DNA of 64,000 nt from positions 868,001-932,000 of the forward strand of contig CAWBJY010000011.1 of the NCBI GenBank assembly GCA_963789215.1, given 5' to 3'. Under the pieces are notes generated by a model. It was given only the letters and a program-made list of their open reading frames with translations. It was not told the origin of the DNA and did no database searches. Below are positions 1 to 9,034 of the stretch, piece by piece. Both the position numbers and the translations under genes were made by a program. This DNA comes from Phormidesmis sp963789215 (GTDB lineage: Bacteria; Cyanobacteriota; Cyanobacteriia; Phormidesmidales; Phormidesmidaceae). Numbering within the stretch: position 1 is the stretch's first letter; every line of letters begins with the position of its first letter.

Positions 1-119
1 GCGCTGAGGCTTGCGATCGCTGCGCCGAAGAATGCGGTAGCCACGAATCTGACCACTGCCATCGCTGTGCGGAATCTTGCCGTAAGTGCGCGGAACTATG
101 CCGTCAGATGGCTGCGTAG
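1..119 (+). CDS. C-terminal end of a DUF326-type four-helix-bundle copper-binding protein (partial)
   Basis: An open frame enters from the left edge and stops at TAG 117-119, giving about 38 visible residues. It is packed with regularly spaced Cys and His (ACDRCAEEC, DHCHRCAESC, RKCAELC), the pattern of DUF326/Csp-like proteins, which fold as a four-helix bundle and bind copper through Cys facing the core. Only the last one or two helices are visible, so length and start are unknown. The family is usually a small stand-alone cytosolic or exported protein linked to copper or redox stress. No terminator is seen before the next, convergent gene. Confidence 0.7.
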   Translation, partial: AEACDRCAEECGSHESDHCHRCAESCRKCAELCRQMAA

Positions 120-221
120 TTTGAACATGTGCTGGTAGAAACGTAGACTATCTATATTCGCATATTCGCAATGCTGCGCAAAAAGCAGTTGGAGCTAAAT
201 AAAAGCCTTATCCTAGCTTGA

Positions 222-1145
222 TTACCCTAACTTGCAAGTAGAGGCTCCACCTAGCTCAATCCAGCCGTGAATTAGACCGGATGTTGATTGAGCAGCGGCG
301 CATTTGCCTGCGTGATCAATCACAATCACGCCGCCTTCGCCATTCACTTTAGCGACTAAATACTCAATACCGGCTTTTGCAGCTTCTGTTGCATCCATGT
401 CTTTGAAATAAACATAGTCAGAAACTGTTTTAGCCAGTACCGTGCGCAAAAACTGTTCTCCGTAGCCCGTCGCTGAAACTGCACAGGTTTCGTCATCGGC
501 ATAAACGCCTGCTCCGACTACTGGCGTATCGCCCACGCGTCCCCAGCGCTTGTTTACGAGTCCGCCGGTAGAGGTGGCTGCTGCTAAATTGCCGTGCATG
601 TCTCTAGCAACTGCGCCGACGGTGCCTAGCTTTTGCTTAATTTTCTCGTGGTCTAAAACAATTCTTCCGGCGTCTTTGGCTTCTTTAAGCTGTTTGATTC
701 TACCGGGGGTAATGAAATAGTCGTCTGGGCAAGTCTCAACTTTGTAGATCTTGGCAAATTCTCCCGCGCCTTCGCCTGCGAGCATGACATGGTCGCCCTG
801 TTCGAGTACCTGGCGAGCTAGAGAGATCGGGTTTTTAATGTTCTTTACGCAGGTTACCGCGCCTGCTTTGAGGTCGCTGCCGTTCATCAGCGCGGCGTCC
901 ATTTCTACCTGCCCATTTTCGTTGAGGACGGAGCCTTTGCCCGCATTGTAAAAGGGGTCGTTTTCTAGCAGGTTGACGCAGTGCTCGACTACGTCTAAGG
1001 CGCGATCGCCCTTCTCTAAACGCGCTCTACCTGCTTCTAAAATTTTGACAATACTCTGCTTAAAGTCATCAGAGCTAGCTTCGTACTTCAGGTCTTCGAG
1101 CGCACCCGCGCCGCCGTGGATCATCAAAGAATAAGGCTGAGTCAT
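222..1145 (-). CDS. Isoaspartyl peptidase / plant-type L-asparaginase
   Basis: This 307-residue Ntn-hydrolase hydrolyses beta-aspartyl dipeptides and asparagine. In cyanobacteria it is linked to the breakdown of cyanophycin dipeptides (beta-Asp-Arg). The N-terminus MIHGGAGA is the family signature. The autocleavage and nucleophile site is the Thr in KLGTVGAVA (around residue 174), followed by STGG and the R-x-GD substrate loop (GRVGDTPVVGAG). Length is normal and the ATG start sits directly before the conserved first strand. It is transcribed away from the transglutaminase gene behind it, with about 55 bp between them. An arginine dihydrolase about 4 kb away (5091-7190) would use the arginine released from cyanophycin; that link is inference. 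Confidence 0.9.
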   Translation of the reverse strand: MTQPYSLMIHGGAGALEDLKYEASSDDFKQSIVKILEAGRARLEKGDRALDVVEHCVNLLENDPFYNAGKGSVLNENGQVEMDAALMNGSDLKAGAVTCVKNIKNPISLARQVLEQGDHVMLAGEGAGEFAKIYKVETCPDDYFITPGRIKQLKEAKDAGRIVLDHEKIKQKLGTVGAVARDMHGNLAAATSTGGLVNKRWGRVGDTPVVGAGVYADDETCAVSATGYGEQFLRTVLAKTVSDYVYFKDMDATEAAKAGIEYLVAKVNGEGGVIVIDHAGKCAAAQSTSGLIHGWIELGGASTCKLG

Positions 1146-1201
1146 TGTGGAGGGTTCTCTAAGAGATGTTGTAAAAGAGATGTTGTAAGAAAGCGTGGAT
1201 T

Positions 1202-2968
1202 TTAGTTTGTTGTTGATTGAGAATATGACTCTTCAGGGTTGAGTTCTTCTAAAATCGTAAAGCGAATGTGGTTGATCGCAAAGTCTCCTAAAGAGACGTG
1301 ATCGGGCCAGCCTTTGGCTTTGAACTTAGCAAAAGAGATGCCCTTGCCTAGCTCGGTATGATACCAGGACAAGCCCATAAAGAACCGGGTGGGATATGGC
1401 CCCTGATCGATCACGTCATCTACGTTGGATTCCATCGGTAGCCAGCCAATACCCGGCACATAAAACTCTAGCCAGACGTGATTAAAGTCTGGCTCTAGCG
1501 GCAGGTTTTTCTTCTCGGGAAACTGAGGGCATTTGTAGCGACCAATCGTGCGGCAGGCGATGCCGTTTAGCCGAGCTAGCGCTAACAAAACGCCGACGTA
1601 TTCCCCGCAGGAACCGGTGCCTCTCGCTAAGGCAATATCTGGGGTGTCGATTCTAGGCTGAATGCTGTAAGAGAGCTGATCGTAAACATAGTTACGAATT
1701 CTGAGCATTTTTCTCAGAATGTTGGTTTCTGTCCCGGCGGCGGCTTTGGCTGCGGCCTGAATAATCGGCGTATCCATTGACAGCTCGTCGTCGTCGATGA
1801 GGTATTTAGCCTGAAAGTCTTCTGAGAGCGGCGGGCTTTCTTCTACGTCTTCTGGGCTGAGATTGTATTTGATGCTGTACATCTCAATGAGCGCTCTCCA
1901 GCCAACTAGGCCAGCTTGGTAAGGTGCAATATGGTCGAATTTGAAAACGGCAACGCGCTGACCGTCCTGGATTTCTTCGGTGAAAGGATGACCGACGGCT
2001 TCTACTAGGCGCACTTTCTGGCGAGGCGTATCGGCGGGCAGGGCAATGCGCCATTCTGCGCCGCTGAGCGAAAGCTCTTCTAGCGGCAGCATCTCTTCTA
2101 CATAAGACAGCTCTATCAGGTAACCGTTGGAGAGCGTTTGCTTAGTTTCTGGGATGTGGTGGATGAAGAGCGGATGGATAAAGGTGCGATCGCGCAAAGT
2201 CAACTGGAGCGGGTCGGCGGCATTAGGATCGTCTCGGATATAGGCCTCTTCGTCTGCGTAGGACAGGTAGCAAACAGACTTTCCGCTCTCCTGTGGGTAG
2301 AACGCGATCCCAGTAGGCGAGCCAAAGGGGGTGAGGGCGCTAAAGCGAACTTTGCCCGTTTCTAAATCTAGACAGAAAACGGTTTGCTCAGCGCGATCGC
2401 AGACCCAAAGGGCGTCTTCTTCTACAACGAGGTTTTCAGTTCCAACCCCTGGCTGCGCGATCTTTTTAACTGGTTTCCCGCTGGCTTGGTCGAATACGTG
2501 AATATAGCCGGACTTCTCGCAGGAGACATAGACTCTAGTGTCGTCAAGGGCGATTCCGTTGGCGGGGTAGGGCAACTGAGTGAATTCGACCGGTGCTGAA
2601 AGCTGAAGCGGATTGGGGTGAGAAGAGGCGGTGCCGTGGGCGCGATCGCACTTAAACACAGATCGACCTTTCGCAAACCAGATGGCATCGTTTGTAGCGG
2701 CAAGCCCTGATGCACCTACCCATTCTGCTGCGTGAAGGCCGTTGAGAATAGTTGTATTGTTGGTTTTTGGATCGATCTGGGCTAAGTACCCTCGCACAGA
2801 TTCCAGCGCAATGAGTTTGCGATCTAGTGCGGCGAGTCCTGAGATGGCGTAAAGCCCTATGGGTCTGACTGTGCCTGGCTGAGCGCTGGGCTGAACATCG
2901 GACCGAACTGAGGTGACGTTAGATGGGTTCTGCGAAGCCACTGACGACCCATGAGCATCGTTAGACAT
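1202..2968 (-). CDS. Transglutaminase-like protein with N-terminal beta-propeller-like region
   Basis: This protein has 588 residues. The C-terminal third is a transglutaminase-like (papain-fold) domain: Cys in TGSCGEYVGVLLALAR (about residue 450), His in FNHVWLEFYVPGIGWLPMESN and the following acidic residue. This is the usual Cys-His-Asp triad of bacterial putative proteases or transferases. The N-terminal half has repeated short strands such as ALWVCDRAEQTVFCLDLETG and GIALDDTRVYVSCE, typical of NHL/SMP30-like propellers, so this is a fusion. No signal peptide or membrane segment is seen, so it is probably cytosolic. The substrate is unknown. It may be co-transcribed with the isoaspartyl peptidase downstream (same strand, 56 bp gap). 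Confidence 0.8.
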   Translation of the reverse strand: MSNDAHGSSVASQNPSNVTSVRSDVQPSAQPGTVRPIGLYAISGLAALDRKLIALESVRGYLAQIDPKTNNTTILNGLHAAEWVGASGLAATNDAIWFAKGRSVFKCDRAHGTASSHPNPLQLSAPVEFTQLPYPANGIALDDTRVYVSCEKSGYIHVFDQASGKPVKKIAQPGVGTENLVVEEDALWVCDRAEQTVFCLDLETGKVRFSALTPFGSPTGIAFYPQESGKSVCYLSYADEEAYIRDDPNAADPLQLTLRDRTFIHPLFIHHIPETKQTLSNGYLIELSYVEEMLPLEELSLSGAEWRIALPADTPRQKVRLVEAVGHPFTEEIQDGQRVAVFKFDHIAPYQAGLVGWRALIEMYSIKYNLSPEDVEESPPLSEDFQAKYLIDDDELSMDTPIIQAAAKAAAGTETNILRKMLRIRNYVYDQLSYSIQPRIDTPDIALARGTGSCGEYVGVLLALARLNGIACRTIGRYKCPQFPEKKNLPLEPDFNHVWLEFYVPGIGWLPMESNVDDVIDQGPYPTRFFMGLSWYHTELGKGISFAKFKAKGWPDHVSLGDFAINHIRFTILEELNPEESYSQSTTN

Positions 2969-3266
2969 GTTTGAACATCACGCTGTAGGACATAATCTGC
3001 TGGTCTGAGTCGGTGCGTTTGCTGAGATGGAAACTTTTTTGGTTAGTCTCTGGCTAACCTCTAGAAGCGCAGTATTAAATAAACATAGTAGATCAGTAGT
3101 CCGATTCGCTGTTAGGCTTGTTTGAGCGTTATCCCCTTGAGAATTCTACGCTAAGCGCTCCTTCCCACAGTGGACTGGAGAATAGACTTGAGCAAAGCAA
3201 GGCCCACAGTTGGCGTTCTAGAAAGCGAAGCCAAGGCTACAACCCTATAACAACTGCTAAACTCCA

Positions 3267-3500
3267 ATGAAATCAACCTACGATCCTGACAAAGACATTC
3301 TACAGATTTCCTTGACAAAAGCTGTTGTCGAGGAGACCACTCAGATTGCGCCCGGCCTCATTCTAGATTACGACGAAGACGGCAGGGTTATTGGGCTAGA
3401 GATTAGAAAAGCCTCGCAAAAAGTAGACGATCCCTACGAAATGATCCACTTAGTTGGCAAAGGCAATGAAAATAAGCCGCCTGCTAAAGGAAGTCTATAG
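3267..3500 (+). CDS. DUF2283 family small protein
   Basis: A 77-residue protein with the DUF2283 pattern: YDPDKDILQISL, then GLILDYDEDGRVIGLEI. Proteins of this family are small, all-beta and often found near toxin-antitoxin or mobile genes in cyanobacteria; their function is not established. The ATG start is the first in the frame and directly precedes the conserved domain. The last codons and stop lie inside an 11-bp inverted repeat (3475-3509), so coding end and likely transcript end coincide. Confidence 0.8.
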   Translation: MKSTYDPDKDILQISLTKAVVEETTQIAPGLILDYDEDGRVIGLEIRKASQKVDDPYEMIHLVGKGNENKPPAKGSL

Positions 3501-3509
3501 CAGGCGGCT
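3475..3509 (+). terminator. Perfect 11-bp hairpin overlapping the DUF2283 stop codon
   Basis: Arms AGCCGCCTGCT (3475-3485) and AGCAGGCGGCT (3499-3509) pair perfectly around a 13-nt loop. The TAG stop (3498-3500) is in the hairpin. There is no good T-tract directly behind it, only GTTTT at 3517-3521, so this could be a weak terminator or a 3'-end stabiliser. Confidence 0.55.
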
Positions 3510-3632
3510 CGTCTGTCGTTTTCGATCATAGTTATTCAATTTTGTCGGTAGGCGCGAGGCGTCTACGTTAGCCATGCTCTTTGGCTACATTGGTTTGTCG
3601 ATTCATCTTCCCTGGCCGATCAGGGCTGAGGA

Positions 3633-3854
3633 TTAATCGTTCATCCAGGATTCTCTACCGATTAGGTCGCATACCGAATCTCTGAGCAAATAGTCATTGT
3701 TCTCTAACACTTGCTCTACGGACTTCCATTCAGAAGTACTGTAATATCTAGATAGTGCGTAGATCTGATGCCGTTTGGCAAGTCTACCTTTTTCGACCAA
3801 GGCTTTTGCGTCGTCTTGAATAGTGCTAATAGAGTAGCGGCGTTCTGTAAGCAT
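3633..3854 (-). CDS. DUF4327 family protein
   Basis: A small cyanobacterial protein of about 73 residues matching DUF4327: Y-S-I-x-x-I-Q-D-[DE] near the N-terminus, QIYALSRYY followed by EW in the middle, and the closing block LLRDSVCDLIGRE. The open frame reaches further upstream, but the family starts at the ATG at 3852-3854, which has AGGA 9 nt before it; the longer version adds 28 residues unlike the family. Function is unknown. A perfect 9-bp-arm palindrome lies about 90 bp upstream of this start (3945-3964). Confidence 0.75.
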   Translation of the reverse strand: MLTERRYSISTIQDDAKALVEKGRLAKRHQIYALSRYYSTSEWKSVEQVLENNDYLLRDSVCDLIGRESWMND

Positions 3855-3944
3855 GGTAGTATCCTGGGTGAATAAGCTAGAACGGTGTATTCTGTTGTCG
3901 CTTTTTAACCGCGATATATGTGAAAAAACTGCTGACAAAAACGG

Positions 3945-3964
3945 CTATAGATTTGAATCTATAG
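3945..3964. promoter_or_regulatory. 20-bp palindrome upstream of DUF4327
   Basis: CTATAGATT and AATCTATAG flank TG, giving a perfect 9-bp-arm palindrome about 90 bp upstream of the DUF4327 start. The size and symmetry suit a dimeric regulator's operator or a small hairpin; no T-tract follows. The assignment as a control site is inference. Confidence 0.3.
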
Positions 3965-5090
3965 TAATTGAGTCAGTAATTAAACCGCGGCGGTAGCGTC
4001 GATGAGACTCGGTTGAGTAGAAACTTAGATAGGGCTGTATAACAATGGCTCTATTATAGTTATCTAATTAGCGTCGTCGAGCTTTCTTAAAGATTAGAAC
4101 AGGAAGCTTGGAACAGGTGGGTGGTGCCGTCTAACGGCTACCTATGCGATCTATTCAATCAACATTCTCATAGATCGCCTGTGGACGGGCCTGCTAAAGA
4201 TTAGAGGCCGGATAGTTAGCGACTACTTGAATAAGAGTATTGAAAAAGATAAAAAGCTAATAGCGCTCTCACTTGGCAAAAAAATCTGTTCTATCAGGGA
4301 ATATTTCTACTCAATCTTCCTGCGTTTGACTTTTTCTATGCTAAGTCGTCCGTGCTCAGCTATTCCAACCCGTTTGCAACAGCGCTTTCTATCAAGAAAA
4401 CTGGAGTAAAAAGGTCTGGAAAAACGAACTTTGGAAGACTACCATCCTTATTAAAGATGGATGCCTTTATCAGCAAGTTGTTTGCGTCAACAACAGTATT
4501 GTATATCACCGTTTTATAGCTGCCTCAGACGATTGGTCAAGGCTTCATGACATTAGCTGATTGATAATACGGAGTTTACGTGCAGTTAAATAACTCTGTA
4601 TAGCCTGCTCTCGCTACAGCTTATGGCTCGAACTATTGTAGCGATGAAAATAAAAGCTATTCCTTCTGATGACAGATTATCACGGGGTGATACGGTAAGC
4701 CAAAAGACGGGTAATGGCTTTCTATCAGTTTAGTTGCCGATATTGTGGGCGGTATTATGGGCGATCGCGCTGGCGAATAGATTGAGTGAACCACAGACTT
4801 CTGTTTGTCTTCTTGCTGAACTATTTGAGAGGGTTAAGAGAGATTTAATGTGCTCAATATTTGTGAAAGAAACGTTGACAATTCGTGCGCATTAGGTGAG
4901 CTAGCGATCGCGCTATGGTTCTATTCTAAAAACATGCCTTTATGGACCTCCGTCATGAAGACTTGCGCTGTGCCGGATGCGGGCGATAATAGTGAGCTGT
5001 TTACAAAAAATGACATGCCAAAAGCTGATTGACTAGAAGGCCGACGTGCTAGACATCTAACCCAAAGAGTAGTTTGATAGGAAATTTTCA
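3965..5090. other. Gene-poor 1.1 kb stretch before agrE
   Basis: Composition is more AT-rich than the flanks. Two short open frames on the + strand, 4227-4409 and 4850-5032 (60 codons each), show no recognisable domain, have no convincing ribosome binding site, and read like chance frames. A weak short repeat (CATCC / GGATG) lies near 4443-4472. No tRNA, transposase fragment or clear promoter was recognised. It could be decayed coding sequence or a long leader of agrE. Confidence 0.4.
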
Positions 5091-7190
5091 ATGACCGACC
5101 GAATCTTAATGTGCGCCCCTCATCACTACGATGTGGACTACGTAATTAATCCCTGGATGGAGGGAAACATTCACCGCTCATCGCGCGATCGCGCTGAAGA
5201 GCAGTGGAACAAACTCCATGACGTGCTAAAGGATCACGCTGATGTGGTGCTGGTGGAGCCGCAGAAGGGCTGGCCTGATATGGTGTTTGCGGCGAATGCG
5301 GGTTTGGTCTTAGGCGATCAGTGCGTGCTGAGCCGGTTCTTTCATCCCGAGCGACAGGGCGAGGAGCCGCATTTTCAAAAATGGTTTGAAGACAACGGAT
5401 TTACGGTGCATACGCTGCCCGAGAGCCTGCCTTTTGAAGGCGCAGGCGATGCCCTGATAGACCGCGCCGGGCACTGGGTTTGGGCGGGATACGGCTTTCG
5501 CTCCGAGCTAGACTCTCACGCATATTTGGCAAAATGGCTAGATGTAGAAGTCGTCTCGCTACGCTTAGTCGATAACCGGTTTTACCATCTGGACACCTGT
5601 TTTTGCCCGCTAAAAGACGGGTATTTGATGTACTATCCGCCCGCGTTCGACGATTATTCTAATCGGCTAATTGAGATGCGCGTGCCCGAAGATAAGCGCA
5701 TCGTGGTGGAAGAGGTGGACGCGATTAATTTTGCTTGCAATACGGTGAACGTAGATCGCGTGGTAGTGATGAATAAGGCGAGTGAGTCGCTGACTAAGGC
5801 ACTGGGCGACTGCGGTTTTGAAGTTGTTGAGACGCCTTTGACCGAGTTCTTAAAGGCGGGCGGTGCGGCGAAATGCCTGACGCTCAAGGTAAATGAGGCC
5901 CCGCAGGCTACGCCCAAAACTTCGACGATTCAGTCTCGAACGATTCGCATGGAGGGACATCTGCTAGATTCGGGATTGGTGAACCGGGCGCTCGATACGA
6001 TTGTGGCGGGCGGCGGCAGCTTTCAGGTGCTGAGCTTTGATCTGGGTAAGCAAAGACAGGACAGCTCTAGAGCTGAGGTGAAAGTGTCTGCGCCTGATGA
6101 CTCGGTAATGGCCGACATTATGGGGCAGCTCATTGATCTGGGCGCATTTGCGATGCCGGACGAAGATACCGCAATTTCTGTGGAATTAGAGGGCGTGGTG
6201 CAAGACGGCGTTGCGCCAGACGACTTCTACGTAACGACGATTTATCCCACTGAAGTGTGTGTGGATCAACAGTGGCTGCGGGTAGAAGGCCAGCGGATGG
6301 ATGGGGCGATCGCCATTACTAAAGATAAGGGTCAGCCCGTTGCTAGATGTAAGCTGCTGCGCGACTTGCTTCAGGGCGAGGAAGTGGTCGTAGGTAGCAA
6401 GGGCATTCACGCTATTCGCACTGCGCCATCGCTGAAGAAAAAATCAGACGACTTTAGCTTTATGGGCGCAGGCGTGTCGAGCGAGCGCCGGGTGGAGCTA
6501 GTGGTGGATCAAATTGCCTGGGATATGCGACAAATTCGCGATCGCGGTGGCAAGGTCGTGATCACGGCTGGCCCAGTGGTAATTCATACGGGCGGCAGTG
6601 AGCATTTGAGGAACCTGATTCGCGGCGGATATGTGCAGGCGCTGCTGGGCGGAAACGCGATCGCGGTGCATGACATTGAGCAGTCGATGAAGGGCACATC
6701 TTTGGGCATGGACATGAAGCGCGGCGTTTCGGTGCATGGCGGCCACCGGCATCACTTGCAGGCTATCAACACGGTGCGTCGTTACGGCAGCATTGCTAAA
6801 ACCGTTGAGGCTGGCGTGCTCAAAAGCGGCGTGATGTACGAGTGCGTAAAGAACAACGTGCCGTTCTCGCTGGCCGGTTCTATTCGCGACGATGGGCCAC
6901 TGCCCGATACCAAGATGGATCTGTTGGAAGCGCAGGCAGATTACGCCCGATTGATTGAGGGTGCGGACTTGATTCTAATGCTCTCGACCATGCTGCATTC
7001 TATTGGTGTGGGCAATATGACGCCTGCCGGGGTGAAGATGGTTTGTGTGGATATTAACCCGGCAGTTGTAACTAAGCTGAGCGATCGCGGTTCTGTTGAA
7101 TCGACGGGCGTTGTTACGGATGTGGGCTTGTTCTTGAGCCTGCTAGTACAACAACTCGGTAAGCTGACTGGGCAGTACGCGCAGGTTTAA
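5091..7190 (+). CDS. agrE: Arginine dihydrolase AgrE/ArgZ (TIGR00300 family, fused LOR/SDH-type domain)
   Basis: A 699-residue cyanobacterial enzyme. The N-terminal amidinotransferase-fold domain (about 1-270) converts arginine to ornithine, two ammonia and CO2. Its catalytic set is visible: Asn in FAANAG (about 69), His166 and Asp168 in YHLDT, and Cys262 in GGAAKCLTL. The rest is the LOR/SDH-type C-terminal region which, in the Anabaena enzyme, produces proline from ornithine (bifunctional activity); the same activity here is inference. Length matches the family. It starts at ATG with GGAAA upstream (5078-5084). It stands alone, with about 80 bp before the convergent PPOX gene. Expected role: nitrogen release from cyanophycin-derived arginine. 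Confidence 0.92.
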   Translation: MTDRILMCAPHHYDVDYVINPWMEGNIHRSSRDRAEEQWNKLHDVLKDHADVVLVEPQKGWPDMVFAANAGLVLGDQCVLSRFFHPERQGEEPHFQKWFEDNGFTVHTLPESLPFEGAGDALIDRAGHWVWAGYGFRSELDSHAYLAKWLDVEVVSLRLVDNRFYHLDTCFCPLKDGYLMYYPPAFDDYSNRLIEMRVPEDKRIVVEEVDAINFACNTVNVDRVVVMNKASESLTKALGDCGFEVVETPLTEFLKAGGAAKCLTLKVNEAPQATPKTSTIQSRTIRMEGHLLDSGLVNRALDTIVAGGGSFQVLSFDLGKQRQDSSRAEVKVSAPDDSVMADIMGQLIDLGAFAMPDEDTAISVELEGVVQDGVAPDDFYVTTIYPTEVCVDQQWLRVEGQRMDGAIAITKDKGQPVARCKLLRDLLQGEEVVVGSKGIHAIRTAPSLKKKSDDFSFMGAGVSSERRVELVVDQIAWDMRQIRDRGGKVVITAGPVVIHTGGSEHLRNLIRGGYVQALLGGNAIAVHDIEQSMKGTSLGMDMKRGVSVHGGHRHHLQAINTVRRYGSIAKTVEAGVLKSGVMYECVKNNVPFSLAGSIRDDGPLPDTKMDLLEAQADYARLIEGADLILMLSTMLHSIGVGNMTPAGVKMVCVDINPAVVTKLSDRGSVESTGVVTDVGLFLSLLVQQLGKLTGQYAQV

Positions 7191-7268
7191 GCCTGGCGTT
7201 TTACGTTTAGGTGCTTTAGCTTCACGTGCTTTAGCTTTAACGACTGACGCTTAATTACTGACGCTTAA

Positions 7269-7811
7269 CTACTGAAGAATATGGGTGGGCATTCCGTCGA
7301 TGCTCGCCCTATTTTTTTGATCCCAGTAGTCCGCGATGCCATCAGGGCCTTTTTTCTTTGCCCATTCGTTGAGCGCGGTGCGATCGCTCTTATAGTCGTA
7401 CTGTGGCACGCTCATTCCGCAAGAGGTTTGCACCAAATCAACGCTTAGATCGAAGATTTGACGAGTGCCTGGAATGGCGGGAAATTCAGCGCTCAGCTCG
7501 TTCCACTTCTCGTGACGCGGGTAAATGGTCTCGGCCTTACCATACAGCCTTAGAATCTGCGGCGCGCCTTCAAAAGAACAGAACATAACGGTCATTCTGC
7601 CATTCTCGGCAACGTGGGCGGCGCATTCGTTACCGCTGCCCGTAACGCTCAGCCAAATAACGCGATTGGGGCCAACGACTCGAAAGCTATCCATCCCTTT
7701 TGGCGATACGTTCACCTTTCCTTCAGCGCCAGCCGTCCCCACAAAGAACACTTTTTGCTGCTCAATAAAAGTCTGGTGGACGTTTTGAATTTGGTCGAAC
7801 TGCTTTGCCAT
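7269..7811 (-). CDS. Pyridoxamine 5'-phosphate oxidase family (split-barrel flavin-binding) protein
   Basis: A 180-residue single split-barrel domain with the family start FFVGTAGAEGKVNVSPKG, then NRVIWLSVTGSGN and GRMTVMFCSFEGAPQILRLYG. These pyridoxamine-phosphate-oxidase-like proteins bind FMN, F420 or heme, and many are of unknown substrate; this one is not the PdxH enzyme itself. The end SVPQYDYKSDR is common in cyanobacterial members. The start is ATG at 7809-7811. It lies 35 bp downstream of the PPK2 gene on the same strand and may be co-transcribed with it. Confidence 0.85.
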   Translation of the reverse strand: MAKQFDQIQNVHQTFIEQQKVFFVGTAGAEGKVNVSPKGMDSFRVVGPNRVIWLSVTGSGNECAAHVAENGRMTVMFCSFEGAPQILRLYGKAETIYPRHEKWNELSAEFPAIPGTRQIFDLSVDLVQTSCGMSVPQYDYKSDRTALNEWAKKKGPDGIADYWDQKNRASIDGMPTHILQ

Positions 7812-7846
7812 AAGTGCTCATTCTGCCTTGCGATCGCGACTTCAGA

Positions 7847-8548
7847 TTAAATTACATCGTCCACGATATTTTGCATTTCCATTGGCGGACGCTTATAGTC
7901 GATGCTTTTTTGTCTGGGCGGTAGCGTCATGGGGGGCGGGGTCAAGTCTTCGTAGGCGATTTGATGTAGCAGGTGGTTGATGCAGTTAAGTCTTGCTCGC
8001 CTTTTGTTGTCGGCTTCTACAACATTCCAGGGCGATCGCGTGGTATCGGTCGCCGCAAACATATCGTCTTTAGCTTTAGAGTAGTCAAACCATCGTGCTC
8101 TAGCTTCCAAATCCATAGGGCTAAGCTTCCATCGCTTCGTCGGATCGTTCAGGCGATCTTGAAATCGCTTTTCTTGTTCTTCGTCGCTGACCGAGAACCA
8201 GTACTTTACCAGCACAATGCCAGCGCGTTGCAGCATATGCTCAAACTCTGGGCAGGAGCGCAAAAACTCTACGTACTCCTGCTGCGTACAAAAGCCCATG
8301 ACCTTTTCAACCCCGGCTCGGTTGTACCAGCTTCGATCGAATAGAACAATTTCGCCAGCGGTGGGCAACTGCGCAACGTATCGTTGAAAGTACCACTGCC
8401 CTTTCTCTCTGTCGTTGGGAGCCGCTAGGGCAATCGTCCGGCAAATGCGAGGGTTCATGCATTCGGTAATGCGCTTAATGGCGCCGCCTTTACCAGCCGC
8501 ATCTCGCCCTTCAAAAAGAACAACAACTTTGAGTCCTTTCGCTTTCAC
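7847..8548 (-). CDS. ppk2: Polyphosphate kinase 2 (PPK2), catalytic part; 5' end out of frame
   Basis: This P-loop kinase transfers phosphate between polyphosphate and nucleotides. Walker A is in FEGRDAAGKGGAIKR, the lid/Walker B region is FDRSWYNRAGVE, and the arginine-rich helix RFQDRLNDPTKRWKLSPMD is intact. The only canonical start in frame is GTG 8546-8548, but it cuts off the expected N-terminal helix. In-frame codons continue upstream as KKVYKKELERLQGEL...YW with no start codon. A Lys/Ser-rich ORF with ATG and ribosome site (8670-8873) ends exactly where this frame becomes similar in composition. The native product is therefore probably 7847-8873, interrupted by one extra base near 8667-8675 (natural frameshift, sequence error or recoding). 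Confidence 0.85.
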   Translation of the reverse strand: MKAKGLKVVVLFEGRDAAGKGGAIKRITECMNPRICRTIALAAPNDREKGQWYFQRYVAQLPTAGEIVLFDRSWYNRAGVEKVMGFCTQQEYVEFLRSCPEFEHMLQRAGIVLVKYWFSVSDEEQEKRFQDRLNDPTKRWKLSPMDLEARARWFDYSKAKDDMFAATDTTRSPWNVVEADNKRRARLNCINHLLHQIAYEDLTPPPMTLPPRQKSIDYKRPPMEMQNIVDDVI

Positions 8549-8669
8549 CCAATACTGAAGCTTTACCAGCTCTCCTTGTAGTCTCTCTAGCTCCTTTTTG
8601 TAGACCTTCTTGCTTAGCTTTTTAGCCTTTTTGGGCTTTTTGTCACTGCTCTTTTTACTGCTGCGCTTT

Positions 8670-8873
8670 TTATCTGCTTGACTGCTTGTCTTTGCGATTC
8701 GAGGGTTTGCTCTTCTTGCCGTTATCTTTCTGGCTTGAACGCTCTTTATCTTTACTCTCTACTGAGTTTTCTATTGTTATTGGGCTGGCACCATTAGAAG
8801 TCGATGACAGGGCGCTGTCGGAGGCACTAGCAGAGTCTGCAGTGGCTGCTTTTTCTTTTTTCTTTTTAGCCAT
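8670..8873 (-). CDS. Lys/Ser-rich N-terminal piece of PPK2, frameshifted from the catalytic part
   Basis: A 67-codon frame starts at ATG 8871-8873 with GAAGG just upstream. It encodes a charged, low-complexity segment (MAKKKKEKAATADS, SKPSNRKDKQSSR) ending at TAA 8670-8672. Removing the T at 8672 from the AGA-TAA-AAA context joins it in frame to KKRSSKKSDKKPKK and on into the PPK2 catalytic domain. Lys-rich N-terminal tails before PPK2 are common. On its own it has no domain. I read it as the true 5' end of the PPK2 gene and not as a separate gene. Confidence 0.6.
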   Translation of the reverse strand: MAKKKKEKAATADSASASDSALSSTSNGASPITIENSVESKDKERSSQKDNGKKSKPSNRKDKQSSR

Positions 8874-9034
8874 GAACCTTCTAGATACCTTGAATTATCT
8901 ACTAGCCTAGAACAGGTTTTTAGAACTCAATCACAATTTTAGGTGGTGTTAACGAATCGTTAACCTGTTAGGAGCGAGCAACAACATTTGGCAGAGGCTT
9001 CTATGATATGTGGGTAGTTGGCGGGTAATTGCGT

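Noticed and set aside
3940..3970. tRNA-like T-loop string (ATTTGAATCT) near 3950
   Set aside because: It belongs to a simple 20-bp palindrome; no cloverleaf, acceptor stem or anticodon arm can be built around it.
4227..5032. Two 60-codon + frames (4227-4409, 4850-5032) as genes
   Set aside because: No recognisable domain, weak or no ribosome site, and atypical composition; treated as chance frames in an intergenic region.
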